Part shown: positions 46,300 through 54,960 of the stretch, piece after piece
Position numbering within the stretch: the first letter of the stretch is position 1
How the letters are laid out: the number at the start of each line of letters is the position of its first letter
From: Eubacteriales bacterium
GTDB taxonomy: Bacteria > Bacillota > Clostridia > Lachnospirales > Lachnospiraceae
Assembly (NCBI GenBank): GCA_030531555.1
Contig: JAUNNI010000012.1
Location: 1-54,960 of the forward strand
Reading direction: 5' to 3'
DNA: 54,960 bases
Notes under the pieces: model-generated
Databases searched by the model: none
What the model saw: only the letters and a program-made list of their open reading frames with translations
What the model was told of the DNA's origin: nothing
Translations under genes and position numbers: made by a program

Positions 46300-46352
46300 A
46301 TATAATACTCAATATTTCTTTCGAATACAAGTAGCGAGCCTGAATTTTTCTT

Positions 46353-47543
46353 TTATTTTACAATAATTTCTTCCAAAATAGCAATCATGTCATCCACATG
46401 CTTTTTGTTGATAACAAGTGGTGGTACAAAACGGATGATGTTGCTTCCTGCGGAAATTAATAAAAGACCTTTGGCAAATGCTTCGTTAACAATAGGGCTT
46501 ACAGGAGCATCGAATTCAAGCCCCTGAAGGAATCCCATCCCACGATGATCCACAATACCATCTGCTTTTTCTTTTAACTCTTCTAATTTTTCATAGAGAT
46601 AAGCACCAACTTCTTTTACATTTTCTACGATATTCTCAGATTCGAAGATATCAAAAACAGTGCTTACTGCTGCAGTAGCAAATGGGTTACCACCGTAAGT
46701 TGTACCATGGTCACCAGGCACTAAAGATTTGCTTGTTTTTTCATTAGTCACAAAAGCACCAACCGGAACACCACAGCCAAGACCTTTTGCAAGGGCCATA
46801 ACGTCAGGTTTTACCCCATATAAATCATGAGCAAACATGGAGCCACAACGGCCCATTCCACACTGAACTTCATCGAAGATTAAAATGATATCTTTTTCAT
46901 CACATACTTTTCGAAGACCTTCTAAAAATTCTTTCTTTGCCGGGTAAATGCCGCCTTCTCCCTGTACTACTTCACAGATAATACCACAAGTTGTATCAGT
47001 GATTTTAGAAAGAACGTCTTCAAGGTTGTTAAACTCTGCAAAAACAGCACGGATTCCCATTGGAACGAAACCATCCTGATAGTGGCTGTTACCAGTTACA
47101 GCAAGAGCCCCCTGGCTACGTCCATGGAAAGAATGATGCATGGCAACAAATTCGTATTCTTTGGAAGGATCTTTATCATATGCATATTTTTTTGCAACTT
47201 TTAAAGCACCTTCAATGGCTTCTGTTCCACTGTTTGTGAAGAATACTTTATCTAATCCAGAAGCTTTTACTACTTTTTCTGCCGCTTCAACCGCTGGTTT
47301 ATTATAGTAAAGATTGGAAGTGTGTAATAATAAATCCACCTGATTTTTCAAAGCATTTTTGTATTGTTCATTGGAATAGCCTAAAGCAGAAACTGCAATT
47401 CCTGCTCCAAAATCAAGGTATTTTTTGCCGTCCATGTCGACAAGATAAACGTCTTCCCCCTTTTCAAACACTGCAGGAAAACGATTATATGTTTTTAAAA
47501 TGGAAGCTTCCGCTTTTTCCATATATTTCTTCATTTCGCTCAT
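46353..47543 (-). CDS. argD: Acetylornithine aminotransferase
   Basis: This 396-residue class III PLP aminotransferase converts N-acetylglutamate semialdehyde to N-acetylornithine. It shows FLDFGAGIAV-like YLDFGAGIAVSALG near the start, FTNSGTEAIEGALKVAKKYA near 102, and ILIFDEVQCGMGRCG near 215. The PLP lysine is in MALAKGLGCGVPVGAF near 245. It is the third gene of the argJ-argB-argD operon, 17 bp after argB, and is followed by a strong terminator. Confidence 0.94.
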   Translation of the reverse strand: MSEMKKYMEKAEASILKTYNRFPAVFEKGEDVYLVDMDGKKYLDFGAGIAVSALGYSNEQYKNALKNQVDLLLHTSNLYYNKPAVEAAEKVVKASGLDKVFFTNSGTEAIEGALKVAKKYAYDKDPSKEYEFVAMHHSFHGRSQGALAVTGNSHYQDGFVPMGIRAVFAEFNNLEDVLSKITDTTCGIICEVVQGEGGIYPAKKEFLEGLRKVCDEKDIILIFDEVQCGMGRCGSMFAHDLYGVKPDVMALAKGLGCGVPVGAFVTNEKTSKSLVPGDHGTTYGGNPFATAAVSTVFDIFESENIVENVKEVGAYLYEKLEELKEKADGIVDHRGMGFLQGLEFDAPVSPIVNEAFAKGLLLISAGSNIIRFVPPLVINKKHVDDMIAILEEIIVK

Positions 47544-47559
47544 TTTTCTTTCCTCCCAA

Positions 47560-48447
47560 TTAGAAAATAGGATCTTTTAAGATTGCAGTACCGATACCTT
47601 TTTCTGTGTAGAACTCAAGAAGCAGGCAATGTTCCATTCGTCCATCCAGGATATGTACACGGGAAACACCATCTTCAATGGCATCGATACAATTCTGTAA
47701 TTTTGGCATCATACCGCCGCCTACAATTCCGTCGGCGATAAATTCTCTTGCAGTCTTTACATCCATCTCAGAAATTAAAGTCTTCTTGTTGTTTGGATCC
47801 ATGAAAATACCTTCAATATCTGTGAGGAATACAAGTTTCTCTGCATTCATGGCTTTGGCAACTGCACATGCTGCATCATCCGCATTGATATTATATGCCT
47901 CATAATTATGTCCTAAACCGATTGGAGCAATTACCGGAATAAAGTCATTGTCCATAAGGGTTTCTAAGAGCTGCACATTTACTTTTTCAACTTCGCCAAC
48001 AAAACCGATGTCTTTTCCATCTGGCATCTTCTGGTTACAACGAATCATATTACCATCTTTTCCACAAAGTCCTACGGCATTGACACCCATTTTCTGCATA
48101 AGTCCTACTAATTCTTTATTTACTTTATTGAGAACCATCTCTGCAATATTCATGGTATCTTTGTCTGTGACACGAAGACCGTTGTAGAATTCTGGTTCTT
48201 TTCCACTTAAGCGAACCCATTTACTGATTTCTTTCCCGCCACCATGAACAATAATTGGTTTTAAACCGATTAATTTAAGGAGTGCAACGTCCTTGATGAC
48301 ATTTGCTTTTAATTCCTCATCTACCATGGCACTTCCACCGTACTTTACAACGATAGTTTTTCCATTAAAACGACGAATATATGGTAACGCCTCAATCAGA
48401 GTATTGGCTTTCACCATTACTTCATTTACTTCCTGATTTCCTAACAT
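47560..48447 (-). CDS. argB: Acetylglutamate kinase
   Basis: This 295-residue amino acid kinase phosphorylates N-acetylglutamate. It has [16 protein letters not shown] near residue 33, [14 protein letters not shown] near 67, [14 protein letters not shown] and [20 protein letters not shown] near 198. The N-terminal helix before the kinase core ([18 protein letters not shown]) is like that of arginine-inhibited hexameric ArgB, so feedback inhibition is likely but not shown. It lies between argJ and argD. Confidence 0.95.
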   Translation of the reverse strand: MLGNQEVNEVMVKANTLIEALPYIRRFNGKTIVVKYGGSAMVDEELKANVIKDVALLKLIGLKPIIVHGGGKEISKWVRLSGKEPEFYNGLRVTDKDTMNIAEMVLNKVNKELVGLMQKMGVNAVGLCGKDGNMIRCNQKMPDGKDIGFVGEVEKVNVQLLETLMDNDFIPVIAPIGLGHNYEAYNINADDAACAVAKAMNAEKLVFLTDIEGIFMDPNNKKTLISEMDVKTAREFIADGIVGGGMMPKLQNCIDAIEDGVSRVHILDGRMEHCLLLEFYTEKGIGTAILKDPIF

Positions 48448-48477
48448 GTAATCCCTTCTTTCTTCTATATAAAACGC

Positions 48478-49704
48478 TTAGGAACGATAATCCGCATTGA
48501 TGGTTACATATTCATAGGTAAGGTCACAGCCCCATGCAGTGGCAGTGGCATCTCCTGCATGAATATCCAGAATCGCCTGGACCGGATTACAGGATAAAAT
48601 TTCCGTTGCTTTTTCCTCGCTATAATCCGTTGCAATACCATCTTTTACAATATCTAAAGAATCGTTCTCACAAGCTAATGTGATATCAACTTTTTCCGGA
48701 TCAAAGTCCACTCCGCTATACCCCATAGCACAAAGAATTCGTCCCCAGTTTGCATCTTTTCCAAATACTGCCGCTTTTGTTAAGGAAGAACATACGACAG
48801 ATTTACTGATAATGCGGGCATCTTCCTTGCTGGCAGCACCGTTACAGATTACTTCGAATAATCTGGTGCAGCCTTCGCCGTCAGCAGCGATGGCTTTTGC
48901 TAAATATTCAAGAACTTCATGTAATGCTTCTTTAAATGTTTCATATCCATCCATCTCTTTGGTCAATACAGCGTTTCCTGCAAGACCATTACATAATACT
49001 AATAAACTGTCATTGGTAGAGGTATCTCCATCTACGGATACCATGTTGAAAGTATCCTGAACCTCCTCTAAAAGAAGAGCCTGTAATGTTTTCTTATCCA
49101 CTGCTGCGTCTGTAGTAACAAATGCAAGCATGGTTCCCATATTTGGATGAATCATGCCGGCGCCTTTACACATACCACCGATGGTAACCGTTTTTCCATC
49201 GATCTCACATGTGACAGCAATTTCTTTTTTGCGGGTATCTGTTGTGAGGATCGCTGTTGCAGCGTCGTCGGCTGCTTCAACAGTATCAGCAACACAAGTG
49301 GAAAGCATCTCGATTCCTTTTTCAATCACATCCATTTTAAGCTGTGCACCAATGACACCAGTGGATGCAACTAAAACTTTTTCCGGAGCTATACCAAAAA
49401 GCTCAGAAACTTTTTCTGCTTCCTTCTTACAATTGTCAAGACCTTCCTGTCCGGTACAGGCATTGGCAATTCCGCTATTCACAAGAATCGCCTGAGCGGT
49501 TTCCTGTTCATTCACAATCATTTTATCCCAGAAAACAGGAGCCGCTTTTACCACATTTAATGTAAATGTTCCGGCACAAACTGCAGGGACATCAGAAACG
49601 ATGATCGCCATATCTTTCTTTGTTGCGCTTGGTTTAATTCCGGCACGAACGCCAGCTGCTTTATATCCTTTTGGAGCGGTTACTCCGCCTTCAATTCTTT
49701 TCAT
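48478..49704 (-). CDS. argJ: Bifunctional glutamate N-acetyltransferase / ornithine acetyltransferase
   Basis: This 408-residue enzyme recycles the acetyl group from acetylornithine to glutamate. It has GVTAPKGYKAAGVRAGIK at the start, VASTGVIGAQL near 112, and the self-cleavage site near residue 190 in GMIHPNMGTMLAF, where the Thr after MG becomes the N-terminus of the beta chain. The C-terminus has FGKDANWGRIL and the TWGCDLTYEYV-like AWGCDLTYEYVTINA. It is the first gene of argJBD; argC is not in the window. Confidence 0.95.
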   Translation of the reverse strand: MKRIEGGVTAPKGYKAAGVRAGIKPSATKKDMAIIVSDVPAVCAGTFTLNVVKAAPVFWDKMIVNEQETAQAILVNSGIANACTGQEGLDNCKKEAEKVSELFGIAPEKVLVASTGVIGAQLKMDVIEKGIEMLSTCVADTVEAADDAATAILTTDTRKKEIAVTCEIDGKTVTIGGMCKGAGMIHPNMGTMLAFVTTDAAVDKKTLQALLLEEVQDTFNMVSVDGDTSTNDSLLVLCNGLAGNAVLTKEMDGYETFKEALHEVLEYLAKAIAADGEGCTRLFEVICNGAASKEDARIISKSVVCSSLTKAAVFGKDANWGRILCAMGYSGVDFDPEKVDITLACENDSLDIVKDGIATDYSEEKATEILSCNPVQAILDIHAGDATATAWGCDLTYEYVTINADYRS

Positions 49705-49850
49705 AATCTATCTCATCCTTTCTCCTGCCTTCTCTTTATGAGAACACAGATAGCATCCTAAGACTGCTCCAATGAGCACACGACTTTTTATTATCTCACA
49801 AACTATATACATTTTCAATGATTTTTGCAAGACTTAAAAAGAAAAATTTC

Positions 49851-49885
49851 ATGGAATAAATATTCCATATAAATAATTATTCATC
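49851..49885. promoter_or_regulatory. Two ArgR-like operator candidates in the argJBD leader
   Basis: ATGGAATAAATATTCCAT (49851-49868) is a palindrome with 7-bp arms. The next box, centred at 49876/49877, reads GATGAATAATTATTTA on the minus strand. Both resemble the TGAAT-N4-ATTCA ARG box. A third AT-rich palindrome with the same 7-4-7 layout (AATTAATATTTATTAATT) lies between the two arg promoters near 49930-49947. They are adjacent and downstream of the argJBD promoter, where ArgR would block transcription. The match is imperfect. Confidence 0.4.
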
Positions 49886-49896
49886 GAACAGTCCAT

Positions 49897-49925
49897 ATTA
49901 TACATATATTCTGCATATTATGCAA
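49897..49925 (-). promoter_or_regulatory. Promoter of argJBD
   Basis: On the minus strand TTGCAT (49920-49925), 17 bp, a perfect TATAAT (49897-49902). The leader to argJ is about 185 nt. The -35 lies in ACTTGCATAAT, which is mirrored in the argG promoter. Confidence 0.65.
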
Positions 49926-49966
49926 GTATTAATTAATATTTATTAATTTCTTTTTATAAAAAACAC

Positions 49967-49995
49967 TTGCATAATAATAGAAAATGACGTATACT
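49967..49995 (+). promoter_or_regulatory. Promoter of argG
   Basis: TTGCAT (49967-49972), 17 bp, TATACT (49990-49995). The leader to argG is about 90 nt. The -35 sits in ACTTGCATAAT (49965-49975), the inverted copy of ATTATGCAAGT at 49917-49927. Confidence 0.65.
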
Positions 49996-50093
49996 ACAAC
50001 AGTCGGTATTATTTTTGGAATATTTGACATATAATAATGAATATTTTCTGTTTGAAAGAGTTCGAAAACAGATCAATTAGGAGGAAATAGAAA

Positions 50094-51320
50094 ATGAGTA
50101 AAGAAAAAGTAATTTTAGCATATTCCGGTGGTCTTGATACTACTGCTATCATTCCTTGGTTAAAAGAAACTTATGATTATGATGTAATCTGCTGCTGTAT
50201 CGACTGTGGTCAGGGCGAAGAACTTGATGGTCTTCATGAACGTGCACAGTACTCCGGCGCTTCCAAATTATACATTGAAGATATCGTTGATGACTTCTGT
50301 GAAAACTACATCATGCCTTGCGTACAGGCTGGTGCTGTATATGAAAATAAATACCTTCTTGGTACATCCATGGCTCGTCCTGGTATCGCTGCGAAACTTG
50401 TTGAAATCGCAAGAAAAGAAGGCGCTACAGCAATCTGCCACGGTGCTACAGGTAAAGGTAATGACCAGATCCGTTTCGAGCTTGGTATCAAAGCTTTAGC
50501 TCCAGATCTTAAGATCATCGCTCCATGGCGTGACAGCAAATGGCAGATGGATTCCCGTGAATCCGAAATCGAATACTGTAAAGCACACGGTATCGATCTT
50601 CCATTTGGCACAGACAGCAGCTACAGCCGTGACCGTAACTTATGGCACATCAGCCACGAAGGTCTTGAATTAGAAGATCCTTCCCTCATGCCTAACTATG
50701 ATCACCTTCTTGTACTTTCTGTATCTCCAGAAAAAGCTCCAGATGAAGGCGAATACGTAACAATGACATTTGAAGCAGGTGTTCCAAAGAGTGTTAACGG
50801 TGTTGAAATGAAAGTTTCTGACATCATCCGTACTTTAAATACATTAGGTGGAAAACATGGTATCGGTATCGTTGATATCGTAGAAAACCGTGTTGTTGGT
50901 ATGAAATCCCGTGGTGTATATGAAACACCAGGTGGAACAATCCTCATGGAAGCTCACAAACAGTTAGAAGAGCTTTGTCAGGACCGCGCAACAATGGATA
51001 TGAAGAAAGATGTTGGTAACAGACTTGCTCAGGTTTGCTACGAAGGTAAATGGTTCACACCACTTCGCGAAGCGCTCTGCGCATTCGTTGAATCCACACA
51101 GAAATATGTAACTGGTGAAGTTAAATTCAAACTTTACAAAGGTAACATCATCAAAGCTGGAACAACATCTCCATATAGCTTATACAATGAATCTCTTGCA
51201 TCCTTCACAACTGGTGATATGTATGATCATCACGATGCAGATGGCTTCATCACACTCTTCGGTCTTCCACTGAAGGTTCGTGCTATGCAGCTTATGAATG
51301 TTGAAAAGAATCAGAAATAA
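50094..51320 (+). CDS. argG: Argininosuccinate synthase
   Basis: This 408-residue ATP-dependent ligase joins citrulline and aspartate. The PP-loop is at the start (ILAYSGGLDTTAIIPWL). GATGKGNDQIRFELG is near 120, followed by DSSYSRDRNLWHISHEG and the GMKSRGVYETPGGTIL segment near 270. It stands divergent from argJBD and shares their control region. argH is not in the window. It is preceded by AGGAGG and ends in a 17-bp terminator hairpin. Its codon use is more strongly biased than its neighbours (many CTT, GGT and CGT), suggesting high expression. Confidence 0.96.
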   Translation: MSKEKVILAYSGGLDTTAIIPWLKETYDYDVICCCIDCGQGEELDGLHERAQYSGASKLYIEDIVDDFCENYIMPCVQAGAVYENKYLLGTSMARPGIAAKLVEIARKEGATAICHGATGKGNDQIRFELGIKALAPDLKIIAPWRDSKWQMDSRESEIEYCKAHGIDLPFGTDSSYSRDRNLWHISHEGLELEDPSLMPNYDHLLVLSVSPEKAPDEGEYVTMTFEAGVPKSVNGVEMKVSDIIRTLNTLGGKHGIGIVDIVENRVVGMKSRGVYETPGGTILMEAHKQLEELCQDRATMDMKKDVGNRLAQVCYEGKWFTPLREALCAFVESTQKYVTGEVKFKLYKGNIIKAGTTSPYSLYNESLASFTTGDMYDHHDADGFITLFGLPLKVRAMQLMNVEKNQK

Positions 51321-51321
51321 T

Positions 51322-51360
51322 AAAAAGAAAGGGGTTGCTGGTGGCAACCCCTTTCTTTTT
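51322..51360. terminator. Bidirectional terminator after argG
   Basis: AAAAAGAAAGGGGTTGC (51322-51338) and GCAACCCCTTTCTTTTT (51344-51360) form a perfect 17-bp stem with a 5-nt loop. It slightly overlaps the last codon of the convergent hydrolase gene. Confidence 0.95.
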
Positions 51361-52144
51361 ATTTTCTTAAGAACTCTAAAATTCTTTCTTTGATATCCGC
51401 TGCTTCGTCATATACTGCATGGCTATAAGTATCATATAAATAGATTTCACAACCTAAGCGTTCTGCCATTTCTGTGGATCCTTCTGGACCAATCACCTTA
51501 TCATTCATATCACCTAAAACAAATACCGGGCAAGTGATTTCAGGCAATACATCGTAGATATCAAAAGCAGAGATTGGACGAGCTAAATTCTGAAAACGAT
51601 CACAATCTTCTGCTGTTCCAACTTTTTCCAATTCAGGAAGCATATCTTTTACTGCATCTAAAAATGCTTCGGAATACACATCTTTAAAAAACATACGATT
51701 CATTTTCACAACATCATGTTCTTTGGCTGCTCCCATCCATCGTTCTACAATCTCTTTGATCAGAGGGGTTGCTTTGCACATGCTAGAACAAATTACCAGT
51801 TTATTCACAAGTTCAGGATGGGCTAAAGTTAAGCACTGACCAATCATTCCACCTTGAGAAACCCCATACACATCCGTGGATGTAATGCCCATTTCTTTCA
51901 GGCAGAGATACACATCATTTGCCATGTCACGAATGGAAAAATCAGCAGGTACTACTTTTCTGCGATCAAATAAATATACTGTATATTCATCTGCAAAGGC
52001 GGAATAAGCTGCAGCAACTCCTTCTCCACTACCTTCTAAGCCAGCTAAACTAATTCCGGCAATCATCGTTAATACTTTCTTTCCATGACCAAATTCAATG
52101 ATATTCATATAGGTATTATCTAAAGCAATTTTAAATTCTCTCAT
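51359..52144 (-). CDS. Alpha/beta hydrolase
   Basis: This 261-residue alpha/beta fold hydrolase has the nucleophile elbow GVSQGGMIGQ near residue 105. The acid is probably Asp in FVLGDMNDKVIGPEG near 215, and the histidine is in YDTYSHAVYDEA near 243. It resembles BioH/3-oxoadipate enol-lactonase-like proteins, but the substrate is unknown. The ATG at 52144 is chosen because AAGGAGA lies 6 nt before it. It is a single gene between argG and the transporter operon. Confidence 0.85.
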   Translation of the reverse strand: MREFKIALDNTYMNIIEFGHGKKVLTMIAGISLAGLEGSGEGVAAAYSAFADEYTVYLFDRRKVVPADFSIRDMANDVYLCLKEMGITSTDVYGVSQGGMIGQCLTLAHPELVNKLVICSSMCKATPLIKEIVERWMGAAKEHDVVKMNRMFFKDVYSEAFLDAVKDMLPELEKVGTAEDCDRFQNLARPISAFDIYDVLPEITCPVFVLGDMNDKVIGPEGSTEMAERLGCEIYLYDTYSHAVYDEAADIKERILEFLRK

Positions 52145-52310
52145 TATTTTTCTCCTTATTCGATTCATAGTTTCATTCCTGTTTACATTTAATTATACGT
52201 TTTCTTTCCTGATGATGGATAAAAAATACTGAAAATTTTTAAAAAATGAAATTATCCAGCATATTTTTGAAATCACTGGATTCAACAATATTATCACTAT
52301 TATTTAACTT

Positions 52311-52357
52311 AAAAAGCAGTTTTTCAGATACCATCCAATATCCGAAAAACTGCTTTT
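52311..52357. terminator. Terminator of the ABC transporter operon
   Basis: AAAAAGCAGTTTTTC (52311-52325) pairs with GAAAAACTGCTTTTT (52343-52357), extended by a few more pairs after a 2-nt bulge. T-rich runs are present on both strands. It lies directly after the ATPase gene. Confidence 0.85.
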
Positions 52358-52365
52358 TCTTTTTC

Positions 52366-53088
52366 TTATAATACTTTGCTAAGGAAATCTTTTAATCTAG
52401 GATTCTGTGGATTTCCAAAAATCTGCTCTGGTGTACCCTGCTCTGCAATTACACCTTCATACATGAAGAAGACACGATCTGCGATTTCTCGCGCAAATCC
52501 CATCTCATGAGTAACAACCGCCATGGTCATACCATCATTGGCAAGATTTTTCATTACACTAAGTACTTCCCCAACCATCTCAGGGTCAAGGGCACTGGTC
52601 GGTTCGTCAAAAAGCATCATTTTAGGCTTCATGGCCAGAGATCTTACAATAGCAATACGCTGTTTCTGACCACCGGAAAGCTGACCAGGATAAGCATCTG
52701 CCTTGTCACGAAGGCCAACCAGATCAAGGAGACGAAGTGCTTCCTCTCTTGCTTCTTCTTTTTTCATAATTTTAAGTTTTACTGGAGCCAGTGTGATGTT
52801 TTCCAGGATTGTTTTATGTGGAAAGAGATTAAAATGCTGGAATACCATTCCCAGATGCTGACGGATCTTATCAACATTTGCTTTTGGATCTGTGATTTCC
52901 ATTCCGTCAAAAGTAATCTTACCGGAAGTAGGAGTTTCCAATAAGTTCATACATCTTAAAAATGTGGATTTACCACAACCGGATGGTCCGATGATAACAA
53001 TCTTCTCACCTGGAACAATATGTTCTGTGATTCCTTTTAATACCTCATGGCTGCCAAAGGATTTATGTAAATCATTAACGTATATCAC
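52366..53088 (-). CDS. Polar amino acid ABC transporter, ATP-binding protein
   Basis: This 240-residue ATPase belongs to the GlnQ/HisP/ArtP group. Walker A is [16 protein letters not shown] near residue 35, the signature [16 protein letters not shown] near 137, and Walker [20 protein letters not shown] near 158. H-loop is VVTHEMGFA. It powers import of polar amino acids through the adjacent permease. Its GTG start overlaps the end of the permease gene by 14 bp, showing tight coupling. Confidence 0.94.
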   Translation of the reverse strand: MIYVNDLHKSFGSHEVLKGITEHIVPGEKIVIIGPSGCGKSTFLRCMNLLETPTSGKITFDGMEITDPKANVDKIRQHLGMVFQHFNLFPHKTILENITLAPVKLKIMKKEEAREEALRLLDLVGLRDKADAYPGQLSGGQKQRIAIVRSLAMKPKMMLFDEPTSALDPEMVGEVLSVMKNLANDGMTMAVVTHEMGFAREIADRVFFMYEGVIAEQGTPEQIFGNPQNPRLKDFLSKVL

Positions 53089-53791
53089 TTTCTCTCAACT
53101 TCCTTTCTACAATTCCCATGATAAATGTAAAGAACATTACAATCACAAGATAGATTGCTGCTACCGTAAGAAGTGGAAGTAATGCATCAAATGTTGTACC
53201 ACGGATGATATCTCCACCACGGTTCAAATCGTTTAATCCGATGAAACCGCAGATAGATGTTTCTTTAAATAAAGTAATCATTTCATTAATTAATGAAGGA
53301 AGGCAGTTTTTAATTGCCTGAGGCATAATGATGGAGAGCATCGTCTGAGTGTAGCTAAGACCAAGAGATCTTCCTGCTTCCATCTGACCTCCGTCAACTG
53401 CCATGATACCAGATCGGAAGATCTCGGCATTATAAGCACCGGAGTTAATGGAGAAAGCAACGATTGCTACAACAATTTTGCTATCTACAAAGGTTAAAAT
53501 AATGAAGAAGAAAATTAACAGCTGTGTTAAAGCCGGTGTACCACGGATTACCGTAAGGTAAATTCTACAGATAAAATCTAAAATATCTAAAATGATACTG
53601 CCAAGACTTTTTCTTCCATCTCTTTTCATCTGATCGTGGCTTACTCGAATGACTGCCACGATGGCACCGATAATCATACCAAAGAATAAAGCAAGCAATG
53701 CAACCTTCATGGTATTGCCCAAGCCAGTCACAATGAATTTCCATCGATTATCGGTAACAAAATCCAATATAAATCTCTCTTTTAAAGTCAC
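53075..53791 (-). CDS. Polar amino acid ABC transporter, permease
   Basis: This 238-residue membrane protein of the HisM/GlnP family has helices near 22-45, 72-105, 110-130 and 205-230. The EAA loop that contacts the ATPase is in [20 protein letters not shown] near 145-165. It starts with GTG at 53791. It has no fused binding domain; the separate binding-protein gene lies upstream, with a terminator-like hairpin between. Confidence 0.93.
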   Translation of the reverse strand: MTLKERFILDFVTDNRWKFIVTGLGNTMKVALLALFFGMIIGAIVAVIRVSHDQMKRDGRKSLGSIILDILDFICRIYLTVIRGTPALTQLLIFFFIILTFVDSKIVVAIVAFSINSGAYNAEIFRSGIMAVDGGQMEAGRSLGLSYTQTMLSIIMPQAIKNCLPSLINEMITLFKETSICGFIGLNDLNRGGDIIRGTTFDALLPLLTVAAIYLVIVMFFTFIMGIVERKLRESDIR

Positions 53792-53873
53792 GATTTATTT
53801 CATCTCTTTCTATAATAAAATAGGGTTTTCTAAGTTCAATCTATCACAATCCAAAAGTTATACTTACAAAAGG

Positions 53874-53904
53874 AAAAGAGAACATATTTACCATGTTCTC
53901 TTTT
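53874..53904 (-). terminator. Partial terminator between binding protein and permease
   Basis: AAAAGAGAACAT (53874-53885) and ATGTTCTCTTTT (53893-53904) form a perfect 12-bp stem with a 7-nt loop, followed by a T-rich tail on the minus strand. Read-through would make the binding protein more abundant than the membrane parts. Confidence 0.8.
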
Positions 53905-53964
53905 CGTATCTTACATCTTTTGAGTTCTATTTTTAGAATCTTCTATGATCAGGAATCATTCCAA

Positions 53965-54762
53965 TTATTCTGTAACAATGTATTTGTTAAGGATTTCCTG
54001 GATGGTTCCTTCTTCTGTAAGCTGTGCAAGAGCAGCATTAACAGCTGTTAATAATTCTTCGTTATCTTTGGAGATACATGCAGCATATTCTTCTTCTGCA
54101 TAAGCAGTATCAAGAATTTCTAAACCTTCGTTTGCAGCTACGTAAGATAAAGCAGGCTGATTGTCGATGATAACTGCATCAACTTTGCCCTGAAGGAGTG
54201 CCATTACAGCGTCGTTACCTTTGTTGTATTTTTCAACATTTTCTTCGCCGTAATCCTCGGAAGCATAGATATCACCAGTTGTGGAAAGCTGAACACCAAT
54301 TTTTTTACCTGTTAAATCATCAATGGATTTGATATCGCCATCTGCTTTTACGATAACGGACTGGATACCTGTTGCATAGCTTTCTGTGAAGTTGATGGTT
54401 TTAAGACGTTCTTCTGTAACTGTCATACCAGCAAGACCCATATCCGCTTTGCCTGTCTGAACTGCTGTGATGATGGAATCGAATTCCATATCTTCGATCT
54501 TTAATTCAAGACCAAGCTTATCAGCAACAGCCTGTGCGATTTCAGCATCAATACCTACGATCTGATCATTTTCATAATATTCGTATGGTGGGAAGTAAGC
54601 GTTTGTAGCCATGGTTAAAACGCCTTCTTTTACTGTTGGAACTGTGGATTCCGCTGCTGTACTATCTTTTACTTCTTCTTTTTTTGATCCGCCACATGCT
54701 GTTAACATGGAAACAGCCATCACTGCAGCTAAACCGAATGCAATAAGTTTTTTGAATTTCAC
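53965..54762 (-). CDS. Polar amino acid ABC transporter, substrate-binding lipoprotein
   Basis: This 265-residue exported binding protein has a signal peptide with lipobox (SMLTACGG, Cys near residue 23) and a Ser/Glu/Thr-rich linker. The SBP family 3 fold follows: FPPYEYYENDQIVGIDAEIA near 60, GLAGMTVTEERLKTINFTES near 108, GKKIGVQLSTTGD, and DAVIIDNQPALSYVA near 192. These proteins bind glutamine, arginine, histidine or cystine. The ligand is not certain, though the motif shared with the arg promoters hints at arginine. The GTG follows AAAGGAG. Confidence 0.92.
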   Translation of the reverse strand: MKFKKLIAFGLAAVMAVSMLTACGGSKKEEVKDSTAAESTVPTVKEGVLTMATNAYFPPYEYYENDQIVGIDAEIAQAVADKLGLELKIEDMEFDSIITAVQTGKADMGLAGMTVTEERLKTINFTESYATGIQSVIVKADGDIKSIDDLTGKKIGVQLSTTGDIYASEDYGEENVEKYNKGNDAVMALLQGKVDAVIIDNQPALSYVAANEGLEILDTAYAEEEYAACISKDNEELLTAVNAALAQLTEEGTIQEILNKYIVTE

Positions 54763-54814
54763 GATTGTTTCTCCTTTAAAAAATGAATTTAAAATCTAAA
54801 GATTTTCAATCTAA

Positions 54815-54842
54815 ATTATACCACTGTTTAAAATTTATGCAA
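54815..54842 (-). promoter_or_regulatory. Promoter of the ABC transporter operon
   Basis: On the minus strand TTGCAT (54837-54842), 16 bp, a perfect TATAAT (54815-54820), about 52 bp upstream of the GTG. The -35 lies in TTGCATAAA, close to the arg promoters' TTGCATAAT. Confidence 0.6.
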
Positions 54843-54893
54843 TAAGATTCTCTCATAAATATTTATAATCACAATTCAAATTCCGTCTTTTTT

Positions 54894-54906
54894 TGAATAT
54901 TATGCA
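54894..54906. promoter_or_regulatory. TGCATAATATTCA motif upstream of the transporter promoter
   Basis: On the minus strand TGCATAATATTCA matches the palindrome TGCATAATATGCA of the argJBD -35 region (49912-49924) at 12 of 13 positions. It lies about 50 bp upstream of the -35. A shared regulator is possible. Confidence 0.35.
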
Positions 54907-54960
54907 TTAAGGTGAACCCATTTGTCAAGACAATTTTTTAAAAAAATTAAGTTGGATTTC

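Noticed and set aside
49705-49890. T-box or riboswitch in the argJBD leader
   Set aside because: No conserved T-box sequence, terminator/antiterminator pair or known riboswitch core was seen; only a small 5-bp hairpin near 49765-49778.

Overview
The window looks like a stretch of chromosome from a low-GC anaerobic Clostridia, most likely a Lachnospiraceae-type gut bacterium. The evidence is the fused IspH-ribosomal protein S1 gene, a SCIFF (ranthipeptide) precursor with its radical SAM maturase, ferredoxin-dependent indolepyruvate oxidoreductase, a fused SecDF, the hrcA-grpE-dnaK-dnaJ operon under a CIRCE element, and AT-rich intergenic DNA with AGGAGG ribosome binding sites. Most genes are on the minus strand. 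I see no rRNA, tRNA, CRISPR array, phage gene or transposase.

Layout. (1) 1-12.3 kb is a catabolic block: a YgfK-type flavoprotein, an AMP-forming acyl-CoA synthetase, a divergent aminotransferase and amidohydrolase pair, a phenylacetate-CoA ligase-like enzyme, indolepyruvate:ferredoxin oxidoreductase (iorA, iorB), a TrpR-family regulator (yerC) and a PAP2 phosphatase. Near-identical 36-bp direct repeats lie at its two ends (11-46 and 12249-12284). (2) 12.3-13.2 kb holds a decayed surface-protein gene with an in-frame TGA. (3) 13.3-21.5 kb holds ispH-rpsA, cmk, a YhiN-like flavoprotein, an RpiR regulator, apt, a Cof-type phosphatase and recJ. (4) 21.5-27.1 kb runs, in transcription order, tgt-yajC-scfA-scfB-secDF, so the ranthipeptide pair sits between the Sec accessory genes. 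Two perfect 28-bp palindromes separate scfA from scfB. (5) 27.2-30.1 kb holds aroC, rsmE and prmA. (6) 30.3-35.3 kb is the class I heat-shock operon with CIRCE. (7) 35.3-39 kb holds hemW, lepA and rpsT, the last with a structured leader. (8) 39.1-46.2 kb appears to be one operon: comEA, response regulator, histidine kinase, GerMN lipoprotein, comEC, holA. (9) 46.3-51.3 kb is arginine synthesis: argJ-argB-argD divergent from argG, with a mirror-symmetric promoter region. (10) 51.4-54.8 kb holds an alpha/beta hydrolase and a polar amino acid ABC transporter whose promoter region shares a short motif with the arg promoters.

Most genes are well-known core families. The least ordinary parts are the scfA-scfB region with its palindromes, the divergent arg control region, the rpsT leader hairpin, the repeat-flanked catabolic block, and the mixed competence, signalling and replication operon. 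All functional calls come from reading motifs; no database search was run.
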